This document shows, in pieces, positions 1-7,441 of a DNA stretch of 64,000 nucleotides (positions within the stretch are counted from its first letter, which is position 1; each line of letters starts with the position of its first letter). A program made the position numbers and the translations under genes. The DNA lies in contig CP163498.1 of the NCBI GenBank assembly GCA_041071465.1, positions 4,854,001-4,918,000 of the forward strand, read 5' to 3'. Source of the DNA: Pseudomonas putida. Lineage in GTDB: Bacteria; Pseudomonadota; Gammaproteobacteria; Pseudomonadales; Pseudomonadaceae. The notes beneath the pieces were generated by a model. It saw nothing but the letters and a program-made list of their open reading frames with translations, made no database searches and was not told where the DNA came from.

Positions 1-236
1 CGGCACTGGCCATGCGCGAGAACGGCGAGCAGGTGCTGACGCTGGACCACCTCACCGATTGCCTACTGGACGAGTTGGCCAGCGGCTCGGCGCCCTCCGG
101 CAGCCTCAAGGACAACGAGCTGGAGCTGATCCGTGGCGCCCTTGCGCGCCACCAGGGCAATGTGTCGGCTGCCGCCGAAGCACTGGGCATCAGCAGGGCG
201 ACGCTGTACCGCAAGCTCAAACAGTTGCGCGGCTGA
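1..236 (+). CDS. C-terminal end of a sigma-54-dependent Fis-type transcriptional regulator (partial)
   Basis: The frame is open to the left edge, so only about the last 78 residues are present. The final 40 residues form a Fis-type helix-turn-helix: the DNELELIRGALARHQGNVSAAAEALGI stretch (written here as two parts, DNELELIRGALARH and QGNVSAAAEALGI) ends in SRATLYRKLKQL, typical of the DNA-binding tail of AcoR/NtrC-class enhancer-binding proteins. The AAA+ and sensor domains lie outside the window. It ends 3 nt before the qhpF start and so is co-transcribed with the QHNDH maturation genes. Sigma-54 promoter sequences further along in the same locus fit a role as activator of the amine dehydrogenase genes; that role is inference. 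Confidence 0.85.
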   Translation, partial: ALAMRENGEQVLTLDHLTDCLLDELASGSAPSGSLKDNELELIRGALARHQGNVSAAAEALGISRATLYRKLKQLRG

Positions 237-239
237 ACC

Positions 240-1973
240 ATGGGCCCATTGTTCGCAAAGCTGGTGGAGTCCAGCGACCCTGTACTCATGCGCCAGGCGT
301 TGGCCTGGCTGTATGGTTTCGTGCGCCCGCACCGGCGCGCCATCGGCCTGCTGCTGGGTTTGTCGCTGGGCGCCTCGTTGCTGGCCCTGGCGCAACCTTG
401 GCTGGTCAAGACGCTGATCGACGAGGGGCTGCTGGCCAAGGACTACCAGACCCTCTGGCACATGGCAGCGATCATGATCGGCGCAGGCCTGCTGGGCACG
501 GTGCTGGCCGGCGTCAACCGCTACCTGCACACGCGCTTGTCTGGGCGCATTCTGTTCGCCCTGCGCGATGACCTGTACCGCCACCTGCAGCAGTTGTCGC
601 CTACGTTCTATGGGCGGCGGCGCATGGGCGACATTCTTTCGCGGCTGGACGGCGATGTGGCGGAGATCCAGCGCTTTGCCGTGGATTCGCTGTTCTCGGC
701 GGTGTCGGCGGTGATCGGCCTGGTGGGCGCGGTGGCGTTGATGCTGATGCTGTCGTGGCAGTTGTCGCTGTTGCTGGCGCTGCTGGTACCGATCGAGGTG
801 CTGTGGCTGCGCTGGATGCGGCGCAAGGTAGAGCACGAGGTGCGAAACCTGCGTGAGCGTTCGGCGGATGTGTCGTCGTTTCTGGTAGAGACCTTGCCGG
901 CGATGAAGTTCATCCAGGCGGCCGGCCAGCAAGGCCGCGAGGCAGGGCGGCTGGATCAGCTGGGCCAAGGCTACATGCGCCAGTTGCTGAAGGTGCAGGT
1001 GACCGAATTCTTCACCCAGGCCATTCCCGGTACGCTCACCTCATGGTGCCGCGCTTGCGCGTTTTTGGTCGGCGGCTGGTGGGTGATTCAGGGGACCTGG
1101 CAGTTGGGCGCGTTGATCGCCTTTTCCACCTACATGGGCATGGCGGTAGGGCCGGTGCAGAGCCTGCTGGGCCTGTACGTGGCGGTGCAGCGCATGGCCG
1201 TGAGCCTTGGGCGGGTGATGGAGCTGAAACGGGAAACCGTGGCCGTACGCCCGGCAGCCAACCCGCAACCCATACCCGATGGGCCAGGCGAATTGCGCCT
1301 CGAAGCACTGAGCTTTGCCCATGAAGGGCGCCAGGGTGCGGTGCTGAATAACGTACAGGTGTGTGTACCAGGCGGGCTGAAGGTGGCCATCAGCGGCGCT
1401 TCGGGGGTGGGCAAGTCGACCCTGATCGACCTGTTGCAGCGCTTCTACGACCCGGACGCTGGGCGCATCCTGCTGGACGGGACCGACCTGCGCGAGCTGG
1501 ACTTGGCAGCGCTGCGTAGGCGTATCGCCGTCGTCAGCCAGGACATCGTGCTGTTCCGTGGCACTCTGGCGCAGAACCTGGCCTACGGCGTGCCCGAGGC
1601 CAGCCGCGCAGAGCTTGAGCGTGTGGTGCGCCTGGCGCGGCTGGACGGCCTGGTCGACAGCCTGCCGCTGGGCCTGGACGGCTTGCTGGGCGAACGTGGC
1701 CAGCAGTTGTCCGGCGGCCAGAAGCAACGCATCGCCATCGCCCGTGCGGTGTTGCAGGCCCCGGCGATTCTGGTGCTGGACGAGGCCACCTCGGCGGTGG
1801 ACGAAGCCACCGAACGTGAGGTGATCGCAGCTATCGACCAGCTGTTTGCCAGCCGCACGCGGATCCTCATCAGCCACCGCGCGTCGACTTTGGCTGATGC
1901 CGACCTGCACTTGCAGTTGCATGACGGCCAGTTGCAGGTACTGCCGCAGGAGACGGTCAAACATGGGCGCTGA
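240..1973 (+). CDS. qhpF: ABC transporter QhpF, fused permease/ATPase exporting the QHNDH gamma subunit
   Basis: This 577-residue half-transporter has an N-terminal six-helix transmembrane domain (about residues 30-310) and a C-terminal ATPase. Visible ATPase motifs are Walker A GASGVGKST (386-394), signature LSGGQ (490-494), Walker B ending in D514-E515, and the H-loop histidine at 546. In the Paracoccus/Pseudomonas qhp system QhpF is the inner-membrane exporter that moves the cross-linked gamma subunit QhpC to the periplasm, because QhpC has no Sec signal. The assignment rests on its position next to qhpE and qhpG. It starts 3 nt after the regulator stop and overlaps qhpE by 11 nt, which implies translational coupling. 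Taken alone, the sequence would only support an MsbA/LapB-type exporter. Confidence 0.9.
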   Translation: MGPLFAKLVESSDPVLMRQALAWLYGFVRPHRRAIGLLLGLSLGASLLALAQPWLVKTLIDEGLLAKDYQTLWHMAAIMIGAGLLGTVLAGVNRYLHTRLSGRILFALRDDLYRHLQQLSPTFYGRRRMGDILSRLDGDVAEIQRFAVDSLFSAVSAVIGLVGAVALMLMLSWQLSLLLALLVPIEVLWLRWMRRKVEHEVRNLRERSADVSSFLVETLPAMKFIQAAGQQGREAGRLDQLGQGYMRQLLKVQVTEFFTQAIPGTLTSWCRACAFLVGGWWVIQGTWQLGALIAFSTYMGMAVGPVQSLLGLYVAVQRMAVSLGRVMELKRETVAVRPAANPQPIPDGPGELRLEALSFAHEGRQGAVLNNVQVCVPGGLKVAISGASGVGKSTLIDLLQRFYDPDAGRILLDGTDLRELDLAALRRRIAVVSQDIVLFRGTLAQNLAYGVPEASRAELERVVRLARLDGLVDSLPLGLDGLLGERGQQLSGGQKQRIAIARAVLQAPAILVLDEATSAVDEATEREVIAAIDQLFASRTRILISHRASTLADADLHLQLHDGQLQVLPQETVKHGR

Positions 1974-2640
1974 CGTGCGCGTTGGGGTCATCGACAGTGG
2001 CTGCTCGCGGGAGCAAACCAACGGCTTGCTCGATGCCCGCCGTTTCTGGCTGGAAGACGGCCAGTTACGTGAAGGCGCAATGCTGCCCGACGAGCTAGGG
2101 CATGGCGGTGCCGTGCTGGCCAGCTTGCAACGGGAGGCTGGCCCTGTGCCGTTGCTGGTGGCCCAGGTGTTCGGCGGCCAGGCCAGCACCAGTGCCTTGC
2201 AGGTGGCGGCAGCGCTGCTGTGGCTGGTGGAAGCGGGGGCTACGCTGGTTAACCTGAGCCTTGGCCTGCAGCAGGACCGACCGGTTTTGCATCAGGCCTG
2301 CGCTGAGGCCTTGGCTGCGGGCGTGGTGTTGTGTGCATCCAGCCCGGCACAGGGCGGGCCCGTATTCCCAGCCAGCTACCCAGGCGTGATTCGGGTGACC
2401 GGTGATGCACGTTGCGCGCCCGGCCAGTGGTCGTGGCTGGGCACCCGGCAGGCGGACTTTGGCGGTTATGTAGGGACGGGCGGCAGAGCGGGCGCTAGCC
2501 TGGGTTGTGCGGCATTGAGCGGTAGGATTGCGGCGTTGCTGCGTGCCGAGCCGGGCATGGATCGCCAGCGAATCCATGAGTGGTTGCGTCAGCATGCGAC
2601 GTTCTCAGGCCCAGAGCGACGGGGGGCGAGCCATGCCTGA
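1963..2640 (+). CDS. qhpE: Subtilisin-like protease QhpE, cleaves the QhpC leader peptide
   Basis: This is a 225-residue S8-family protein with no signal peptide, so it is cytoplasmic. The chosen ATG gives the start MGADVRVGVIDSG, which places the catalytic Asp at residue 11; an upstream in-frame start would add about 40 residues of Arg/Cys-rich sequence lying antisense-like over qhpF. The other triad residues are His47 (ELGHGG) and Ser179 (GASLG). In characterised qhp systems QhpE removes the 28-residue leader of the gamma subunit after thioether formation. The usual oxyanion-hole Asn region (AAGN in subtilisins) reads CASSPAQGG here, so that Asn is not at its normal place. The gene overlaps qhpF by 11 nt and qhpG by 8 nt. 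Confidence 0.88.
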   Translation: MGADVRVGVIDSGCSREQTNGLLDARRFWLEDGQLREGAMLPDELGHGGAVLASLQREAGPVPLLVAQVFGGQASTSALQVAAALLWLVEAGATLVNLSLGLQQDRPVLHQACAEALAAGVVLCASSPAQGGPVFPASYPGVIRVTGDARCAPGQWSWLGTRQADFGGYVGTGGRAGASLGCAALSGRIAALLRAEPGMDRQRIHEWLRQHATFSGPERRGASHA

Positions 2641-3925
2641 ACCGCACATTGTGGTGTTGGGTGCCGGCCCTGCGGGTGCGGCCACGGCCATAGGCCTGCG
2701 GCGGCTGGGTTATACCGTGACGGTGGTGTCGCAGTGGCGCCGTTTCGCGGCTGTTGAAGGGGTTTCGCAACGGGTGCTGGAGGGCTTGCGGCATGCGGGC
2801 CTCGGCGGTGCTTTGAGCCAGGCGGCCACGCCGGCTACCCGGCAGGTGCACTGGAATGGCCAGCACCTGCGAATGAACCAGGAGTTCTTGCTGGATCGGC
2901 AACGGTTTGATCGGGCGCTGCGCAACGATCTTCAGCGTGCCGGTGTAAGCGTGGTCGAGGGGCGGGTACGCGAGGTGGTGCACGAGGGCGGTCATCATGT
3001 GCGTCTTGACGATGGGCAAGTGCTGACGGCTGATTTTCTCGTCGAGGCCCGAGGCCGCCAGGCACCGCTGGCCGCAGACCGCCTGCGCGGGCCGGAAACA
3101 GTCAGCCTGCTGAATGTCTGGCAGGGTAGCCCTGGCGCGCCTGCGTCGGCAGTGGAAAGCCTGGAGGATGGCTGGGCGTGGATGGCGCGGCTGGCAGATG
3201 GCCGTTGCTACTGGCAAGTCACCCAGGACGCTGCAGGCCTGCCGGGTAAGGCCGGGTTGGCCGATTATTGCGCGACGCTGCGGGCACGCAGCGGGTTGGT
3301 CGCGGAGCTGTTCGACGATCAGGCGTTGGTGCCGGCACAGGTGCATGCACGCAGCAGTACTGCCATTCTGGCGGGCGAATGCGTCGGGCATGACTGGATA
3401 CGGGTGGGTGATGCGGCGATGGCCGTTGACCCGCTGTCGGGTAACGGGATTTTCCAGTCACTGTCTTCGGCGTTGCAGGCGCCGGTGGTGATCAACACCT
3501 TGCTGCGCCGGCCCGAGCGGGCGGTGTTGGCGTGGCAGTTTCACCAGCAGCGGGTCGAACAGCTGTTTTTGCGATTTGCCCGCATTGGGCGGGATTTCTA
3601 TGGGCAGGAGCAAGGGCGGGTAGGGCAGCCATTTTGGGCTCGGCGCCAAGGCTGGCCGGATGCGCAGCCCTTGCATACGGCCGCGGATTGGAGCGCCGTG
3701 CGGGTTGAACGGCGGCCTGTGTTGCGCGACGGTCTGGTGGACGAGGCCGAGGTGGTGGTGACGGCGGACCAGCCGTTGGGGGTGTGGCATTTGCAGGGGG
3801 TGGAGTTGGCGCCTGTGGTACGGGCGTTGCTGGGTGGCCTGGCAATTGGGGCGGTTTTGTCGGGCTTACCGGGTGAGCAGCAGATGATGGTGCGGCGGTG
3901 GCTGGTGGAGCAGGGGTTGGCTTGA
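2633..3925 (+). CDS. qhpG: FAD-dependent monooxygenase QhpG, tryptophan hydroxylation for CTQ biogenesis
   Basis: This 430-residue single-component flavoprotein belongs to the PHBH/tryptophan-halogenase-like class. An N-terminal dinucleotide-binding motif GAGPAGAATAIG follows the first beta strand at about residues 8-20, and the second FAD motif GDAAMAVDPLSGNG lies near residues 258-271. In the known system QhpG dihydroxylates the Trp of QhpC that becomes cysteine tryptophylquinone. The start was chosen at the ATG giving MPEPHIVVLGAGPAG, overlapping the qhpE stop by 8 nt; the longer frame upstream lies entirely inside qhpE. It is the last gene of the regulator-qhpF-qhpE-qhpG unit, followed by a REP pair. 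Confidence 0.88.
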   Translation: MPEPHIVVLGAGPAGAATAIGLRRLGYTVTVVSQWRRFAAVEGVSQRVLEGLRHAGLGGALSQAATPATRQVHWNGQHLRMNQEFLLDRQRFDRALRNDLQRAGVSVVEGRVREVVHEGGHHVRLDDGQVLTADFLVEARGRQAPLAADRLRGPETVSLLNVWQGSPGAPASAVESLEDGWAWMARLADGRCYWQVTQDAAGLPGKAGLADYCATLRARSGLVAELFDDQALVPAQVHARSSTAILAGECVGHDWIRVGDAAMAVDPLSGNGIFQSLSSALQAPVVINTLLRRPERAVLAWQFHQQRVEQLFLRFARIGRDFYGQEQGRVGQPFWARRQGWPDAQPLHTAADWSAVRVERRPVLRDGLVDEAEVVVTADQPLGVWHLQGVELAPVVRALLGGLAIGAVLSGLPGEQQMMVRRWLVEQGLA

Positions 3926-3930
3926 GATGG

Positions 3931-4060
3931 CCGGGGCCGCTTTGCGGCCCATCGCGACACAAGGCCGCTCCTACACAGGTACAACATCGCCTGTGATGCT
4001 TGCGCTGTACTTGTGTAGGAGCGGCCTTGCGTCGCGAAAGGGCTGCGAAGCAGCCCCAGG
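3931..4060. repeat. Pair of inverted REP elements (GTAGGAGCGGCCTTG class)
   Basis: Two copies of a palindromic unit face each other about 37 nt apart. The first copy (3933-3975) contains GGGGCCGCTTTGCGGCCC followed by ATCGCGACACAAGG and CCGCTCCTACA. The second copy (4013-4057) is its inverse with a GGGCTGCGAAGCAGCCC hairpin. They lie between the convergent qhpG and outer-membrane protein genes, the usual location of P. putida REP sequences. The same class recurs after ilvA. Confidence 0.85.
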
Positions 4061-4068
4061 CTGCAGAG

Positions 4069-5382
4069 TCAAAAAAAGGTCCCGACAATCAGTTGCATGT
4101 AGGCCCCCGTATCCCGCCCACCCAATTGCGTGCCGCCGTTGTTCGCACTGCGCTCCGGCTTATAGAACCCTACCAACGGGCTGATCAGCAGGTGCTCGTT
4201 GACCATCCATTCCACGTACAGGTCCAGCTCACGCCCGCCGAGGTTGCCCTGATCCGTGTCCAGCGTATCGAAGTCGAAGTACAGCGCGCCGACGGTCAGG
4301 TTGTCCCGTGGCTTGCCTTTCAGCGCCACATGGTGCACCTGGCTGTTCTTGTTGAACGGCCCGGCATAGTTGGCCGCTACTTCACCCTGGAACCAGGTGC
4401 CATAGCCTCGGCTCAGGCCATAGAACAGTGGGTCGAAGCCTTCGGAGAAGCGGCTGTAGCGGTAGGTGGCAGTCGGTGACCAGGGCAATTCGGAGAAGGT
4501 CCAGTTGCCCTCCAGGTACCAGGCATTCTCGCGCCCACCGGTCTTGTCCTGGCTCACGTACTCGGCGGCCAGTTCCAGGTCCTTCACGCCCACATTGCCG
4601 CGCCCGCGCAGGCTGGCGGTGTCCATGCCGTCGCGGTGTTCCAGGCCCATGATTTGCGCGTAGCGTTGGTCCACGTCCAGGCCGCGGATCCAGCTGAGGC
4701 CCACGGTGCCGGCGTCGGCGACGTGTTCCAAATTGGCTACCGCCAGCGAGGTATCGGCCTGGTAGTGGTTGTCGGACTTCAGCCACATCAGGTCGCCGCG
4801 CCAGCCCTGCTTGCCGCCCAGGCGCAGCACGGCGGTGCGGTCGAAGGCTTTACGGGCGGCCAGGTAGTAGGCGCCGCCGCGATCGAAGTTGGCGCCCAGG
4901 TCGACCTTGCCCAGGTTCACCGGGTCGCCCTGGATCAGAAAACCATCGCCCAATGTCACTACCTGGCGACCGCCTGAAATGTCCACGCCGTCTTCGCCCA
5001 GGGCCGGGAACAGGTTGGCCGAGCGCCAGCCCAGGTACAGGTCTTCGATGGCTGTGCGGCGTTCGTCGCCCAGGGTCAGGCCGGCGGCATCGCCATCGCC
5101 CCAGGTGGCGGAACTGAGCAGGTTGACGGCCCCGTAGAGGGCGCCGCTGTCGGCCAGGGCCTGGCTGCCGCTAAGGCCATATTTGACGTAGCCTTCTTGC
5201 CAGGCGGTGCTGCCGGGCTGGCGGTTGCCGGCCTGGTTGAAGCTTTCGTCGCTGTGGAACACACCGAACAGGGCTTCGAGGTCGGCGTTGAGGGTGGTGC
5301 CGTTGTGGTTGTAGAGCTCGTAGGCTTGGCTGGCGGGTGCGGCCACCAGCAGGGCCAAAGTGCAGGCGAGTGTGTGCCTCAT
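4069..5382 (-). CDS. Outer-membrane beta-barrel protein, alginate-export/porin-like
   Basis: This 437-residue protein begins with a clear Sec signal peptide (MRHTLACTLALLVAAPASQA, cleavage before YELYNHNG). The rest has alternating polar/aromatic strands typical of a 16-18-strand barrel and ends in GTFF, with the terminal Phe expected for BAM recognition. The start of the mature chain (YELYNHNGTTLNADLEALFG) and strands such as LDLYVEWMVNEHLLISPLVGF resemble alginate_exp-type outer-membrane proteins rather than classical OprD. Lying between the qhp genes and the aldehyde dehydrogenase, it may admit the amine substrate; that is inference from position. The RBS upstream of the ATG is weak. It could equally be a general diffusion channel. 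Confidence 0.7.
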   Translation of the reverse strand: MRHTLACTLALLVAAPASQAYELYNHNGTTLNADLEALFGVFHSDESFNQAGNRQPGSTAWQEGYVKYGLSGSQALADSGALYGAVNLLSSATWGDGDAAGLTLGDERRTAIEDLYLGWRSANLFPALGEDGVDISGGRQVVTLGDGFLIQGDPVNLGKVDLGANFDRGGAYYLAARKAFDRTAVLRLGGKQGWRGDLMWLKSDNHYQADTSLAVANLEHVADAGTVGLSWIRGLDVDQRYAQIMGLEHRDGMDTASLRGRGNVGVKDLELAAEYVSQDKTGGRENAWYLEGNWTFSELPWSPTATYRYSRFSEGFDPLFYGLSRGYGTWFQGEVAANYAGPFNKNSQVHHVALKGKPRDNLTVGALYFDFDTLDTDQGNLGGRELDLYVEWMVNEHLLISPLVGFYKPERSANNGGTQLGGRDTGAYMQLIVGTFF

Positions 5383-5423
5383 GGGTTTGCTCCATGGTTT
5401 TTATTGTTGTTTTTAGTTGCCTG

Positions 5424-5527
5424 GGCCGGCCCTTTCGCGGGTAAACCCGCTCCCACAGGGACCCCACAGTTTTCCGGCTTGTGGTGATCCTGTGGGAGCG
5501 GACGAGCCCGCGAAGAGGCCGCTACAG
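5424..5527. repeat. Pair of inverted REP elements (CCTGTGGGAGCGG class)
   Basis: A unit with CTTTCGCGGGTAAACCCGC then TCCCACAGG (5424-5460) is followed 28 nt later by its inverted counterpart, CCTGTGGGAGCGG then GAGCCCGCGAAGAGGCC (5489-5523). This is the second, more common P. putida REP class. It separates the barrel gene from the upstream aldehyde dehydrogenase on the same strand, so it may end or trim the aldehyde dehydrogenase transcript. Confidence 0.85.
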
Positions 5528-5535
5528 GTAAATGA

Positions 5536-7029
5536 TCAGAGCTTGATCAGCACCGATTTGAGCTCGGTGTAATGCTCGATGGCTGCTGCGCCCATCTCGC
5601 GACCAACGCCAGACATCTTGTAGCCACCAAACGGCAGTGCCGGGTCCAGTGCGCTGTGGCAGTTGACCCATACCGAACCCGACTTGATGCGCGGGATCAT
5701 GCGGTGCACGGCGGCCAGGTCGTTGGACCAGATGCTTGCGCCCAGGCCATAGGGGTTGTCGTTGGCCATGCCGATCACTTCGTCGATGTCATCGAACGGC
5801 ATTGCCACCAGCACCGGCCCGAAGATTTCTTCTTGTACCAGGCGGTGGCGCTGGTCGACATCGACAATCACCGTCGGCTTGACGAAGTAACCCGGCCCGA
5901 AGCCTTCACCGCCACAGGCGATGGTCGCGCCCAGTTCGCGGCCAAGCTCGATGTAGCCGGTGACGCGGTCCTGCTGCTTGGCCGAGATCAGCGGGCCCAT
6001 CTGCACCGCTGGGTCCAGCCCGTTGCCCAGTTTCATGCCATTGGCGATGCCGGCGATGTCGGCCACCACGTTGTCGAAGTGCTTGCGGTGCACATACAGC
6101 CGCGAGCCCGCGCAGCACACCTGGCCCTGGTTGAAGAAGATTGCCGTGGCCGCACCGGCTGCGGCTTCCTGCAGGTTGGCGTCGGGCATGACGATGGTCG
6201 GCGACTTGCCGCCCAGCTCCAGGGTGACGCGGGTCATGTTGTCCATGGCCGCCTTGCCGATCAGCTTGCCGACTTCGGTCGAGCCGGTGAAGGTCAGCTT
6301 GTCCACCCCAGGGTGGCGACTGAGCGCAGCGCCCGCGTTCAGGCCTGTACCGGTGATTACGTTGAAAACGCCTGCCGGGTAGCCGGCTTCGTCTACCAGT
6401 TCTGCCAGCTTGAGCACGCTCAGTGGGGTTTCATCGGCGGGCTTGAGCACCACGGTGCAACCGGTGGCCAGGGCTGGGCCGAGTTTCCAGCAGGCCAGCA
6501 GCAGCGGGAAGTTCCAGGCGACGATGGCGCCGACCACGCCCACCGCCTCGCGGCGCACGAAACCATGGAACTGGTCGTTGGGCATCAACGGCATGGAGGC
6601 TTCGACGGTGCTACCCTCGATCTTGGTGGCCCAGCCGGCCATGTAGCGCAGGAAGTCGATGGCCAGTTGCACGTCCATCACCTGGGCGACGGCGGCGCTC
6701 TTGCCGTTGTTCAGGCACTCCAGTTCGGCCAGCTGGCGGGCGTCGCGCTCCATCAGGTCGGCCAGGCGCCACAACAGGTTTTGCCGCTCGCGCGGACGCA
6801 GGCGGCTCCAGGGCGAATCATCGAAGGCTTGACGTGCCGCGCGCACGGCGCGATCGACATCCTCGGCCTCGGCGGCGGGCACTTCACCCAGTACTTCGCC
6901 GGTGGCCGGGTTGCGGAACGACAGGGTGCGACCGCTGGCGGCGTCCTGCCACTCGGCGCCGATGCGCATCTTCAGCTTGCGTTCGAGAAAGGCGCGGGTG
7001 GCGGGCAGGATGGGCAGTTCGGAAAGCAT
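5536..7029 (-). CDS. NAD(P)-dependent aldehyde dehydrogenase
   Basis: This 497-residue cytosolic enzyme of the classical ALDH superfamily shows VTLELGGKSP (general-base Glu), the catalytic-Cys segment FFNQGQVCCAGSRLY and the substrate-site motif EEIFGPVLVA. The best start gives MLSELPILPATRAFLERKL: an AGAGG ribosome-binding sequence lies about 10 nt upstream, and a strong sigma-54 promoter lies about 40 nt upstream, inside the longer open frame. The likely job is oxidation of the aldehyde released by the amine dehydrogenase to the carboxylic acid, before activation by the acyl-CoA synthetase at the other end of the locus. Sequence gives the family firmly; the substrate comes from context. Confidence 0.9.
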   Translation of the reverse strand: MLSELPILPATRAFLERKLKMRIGAEWQDAASGRTLSFRNPATGEVLGEVPAAEAEDVDRAVRAARQAFDDSPWSRLRPRERQNLLWRLADLMERDARQLAELECLNNGKSAAVAQVMDVQLAIDFLRYMAGWATKIEGSTVEASMPLMPNDQFHGFVRREAVGVVGAIVAWNFPLLLACWKLGPALATGCTVVLKPADETPLSVLKLAELVDEAGYPAGVFNVITGTGLNAGAALSRHPGVDKLTFTGSTEVGKLIGKAAMDNMTRVTLELGGKSPTIVMPDANLQEAAAGAATAIFFNQGQVCCAGSRLYVHRKHFDNVVADIAGIANGMKLGNGLDPAVQMGPLISAKQQDRVTGYIELGRELGATIACGGEGFGPGYFVKPTVIVDVDQRHRLVQEEIFGPVLVAMPFDDIDEVIGMANDNPYGLGASIWSNDLAAVHRMIPRIKSGSVWVNCHSALDPALPFGGYKMSGVGREMGAAAIEHYTELKSVLIKL

Positions 7030-7069
7030 GGGACGGTGCCTCTTGTCATTGGATGTGGCGGGCACCGGC

Positions 7070-7085
7070 GCAATGGCCGTGCCAA
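7070..7085 (-). promoter_or_regulatory. Sigma-54 promoter of the aldehyde dehydrogenase gene
   Basis: Read on the reverse strand the site is TTGGCACGGCCATTGC. This matches the -24/-12 consensus TTGGCACG-N4-TTGC completely, with the invariant GG and GC separated by 10 nt. Transcription would start about 12 nt beyond the GC, leaving a leader of roughly 29 nt before the ATG. A sigma-54 activator gene in the same locus supports it. Confidence 0.85.
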
Positions 7086-7170
7086 CCTGGGCAGATGGCG
7101 GCAAGGCCTTGAGCTGACTGGGTTTTGCCGTGACGCAAGGTTCGGTTTGCAAAGGTGCGCTGTTGCACAA

Positions 7171-7250
7171 TGAGACGGTGTGAGACGGTGGTGAAACAGC
7201 GGCTCTCAGGGCCAGCAGCCGACATGTCAGGTGTTGTCTCAACCTGAAAC
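7171..7250. promoter_or_regulatory. Cluster of TGA(A/G)AC elements, candidate activator-binding region
   Basis: TGAGAC occurs at 7171 and 7181, TGAAAC at 7192, inverted GTCTCA at 7236 and TGAAAC at 7245. The last two form an imperfect palindrome, GTGTT-GTCTCAACCTGA-AACAC. The cluster sits about 100 nt upstream of one sigma-54 promoter and about 100-180 nt upstream of the other, a normal distance for enhancer-binding proteins. Binding by the regulator at the window start is inference. Confidence 0.45.
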
Positions 7251-7349
7251 ACACTGTCGCGAAATGGCACGCTGCAATTGGCCATCCGTGCTGCTGGCCA
7301 AGCCCCGGAAACTGCCTAAAAGGTTGAAAGGCAACACTTTTACAGCACC

Positions 7350-7366
7350 TGGCACAGTTCCTGTAT
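7350..7366 (+). promoter_or_regulatory. Probable sigma-54 promoter of qhpA
   Basis: TGGCACAGTTCCTGTA has a perfect -24 hexamer TGGCAC. The -12 half is CTGT instead of TTGC, so the invariant GC reads GT at the correct 10-nt spacing. It lies 92 nt before the TTG start of qhpA. It is weaker than the divergent aldehyde dehydrogenase promoter, but context favours it. Confidence 0.5.
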
Positions 7367-7441
7367 CACAACCGTCACATGCACACCTGCTGTACCAAAG
7401 CGTGCGAAAACGATAAGAACAACAACCGTGGAGGTCTGACC

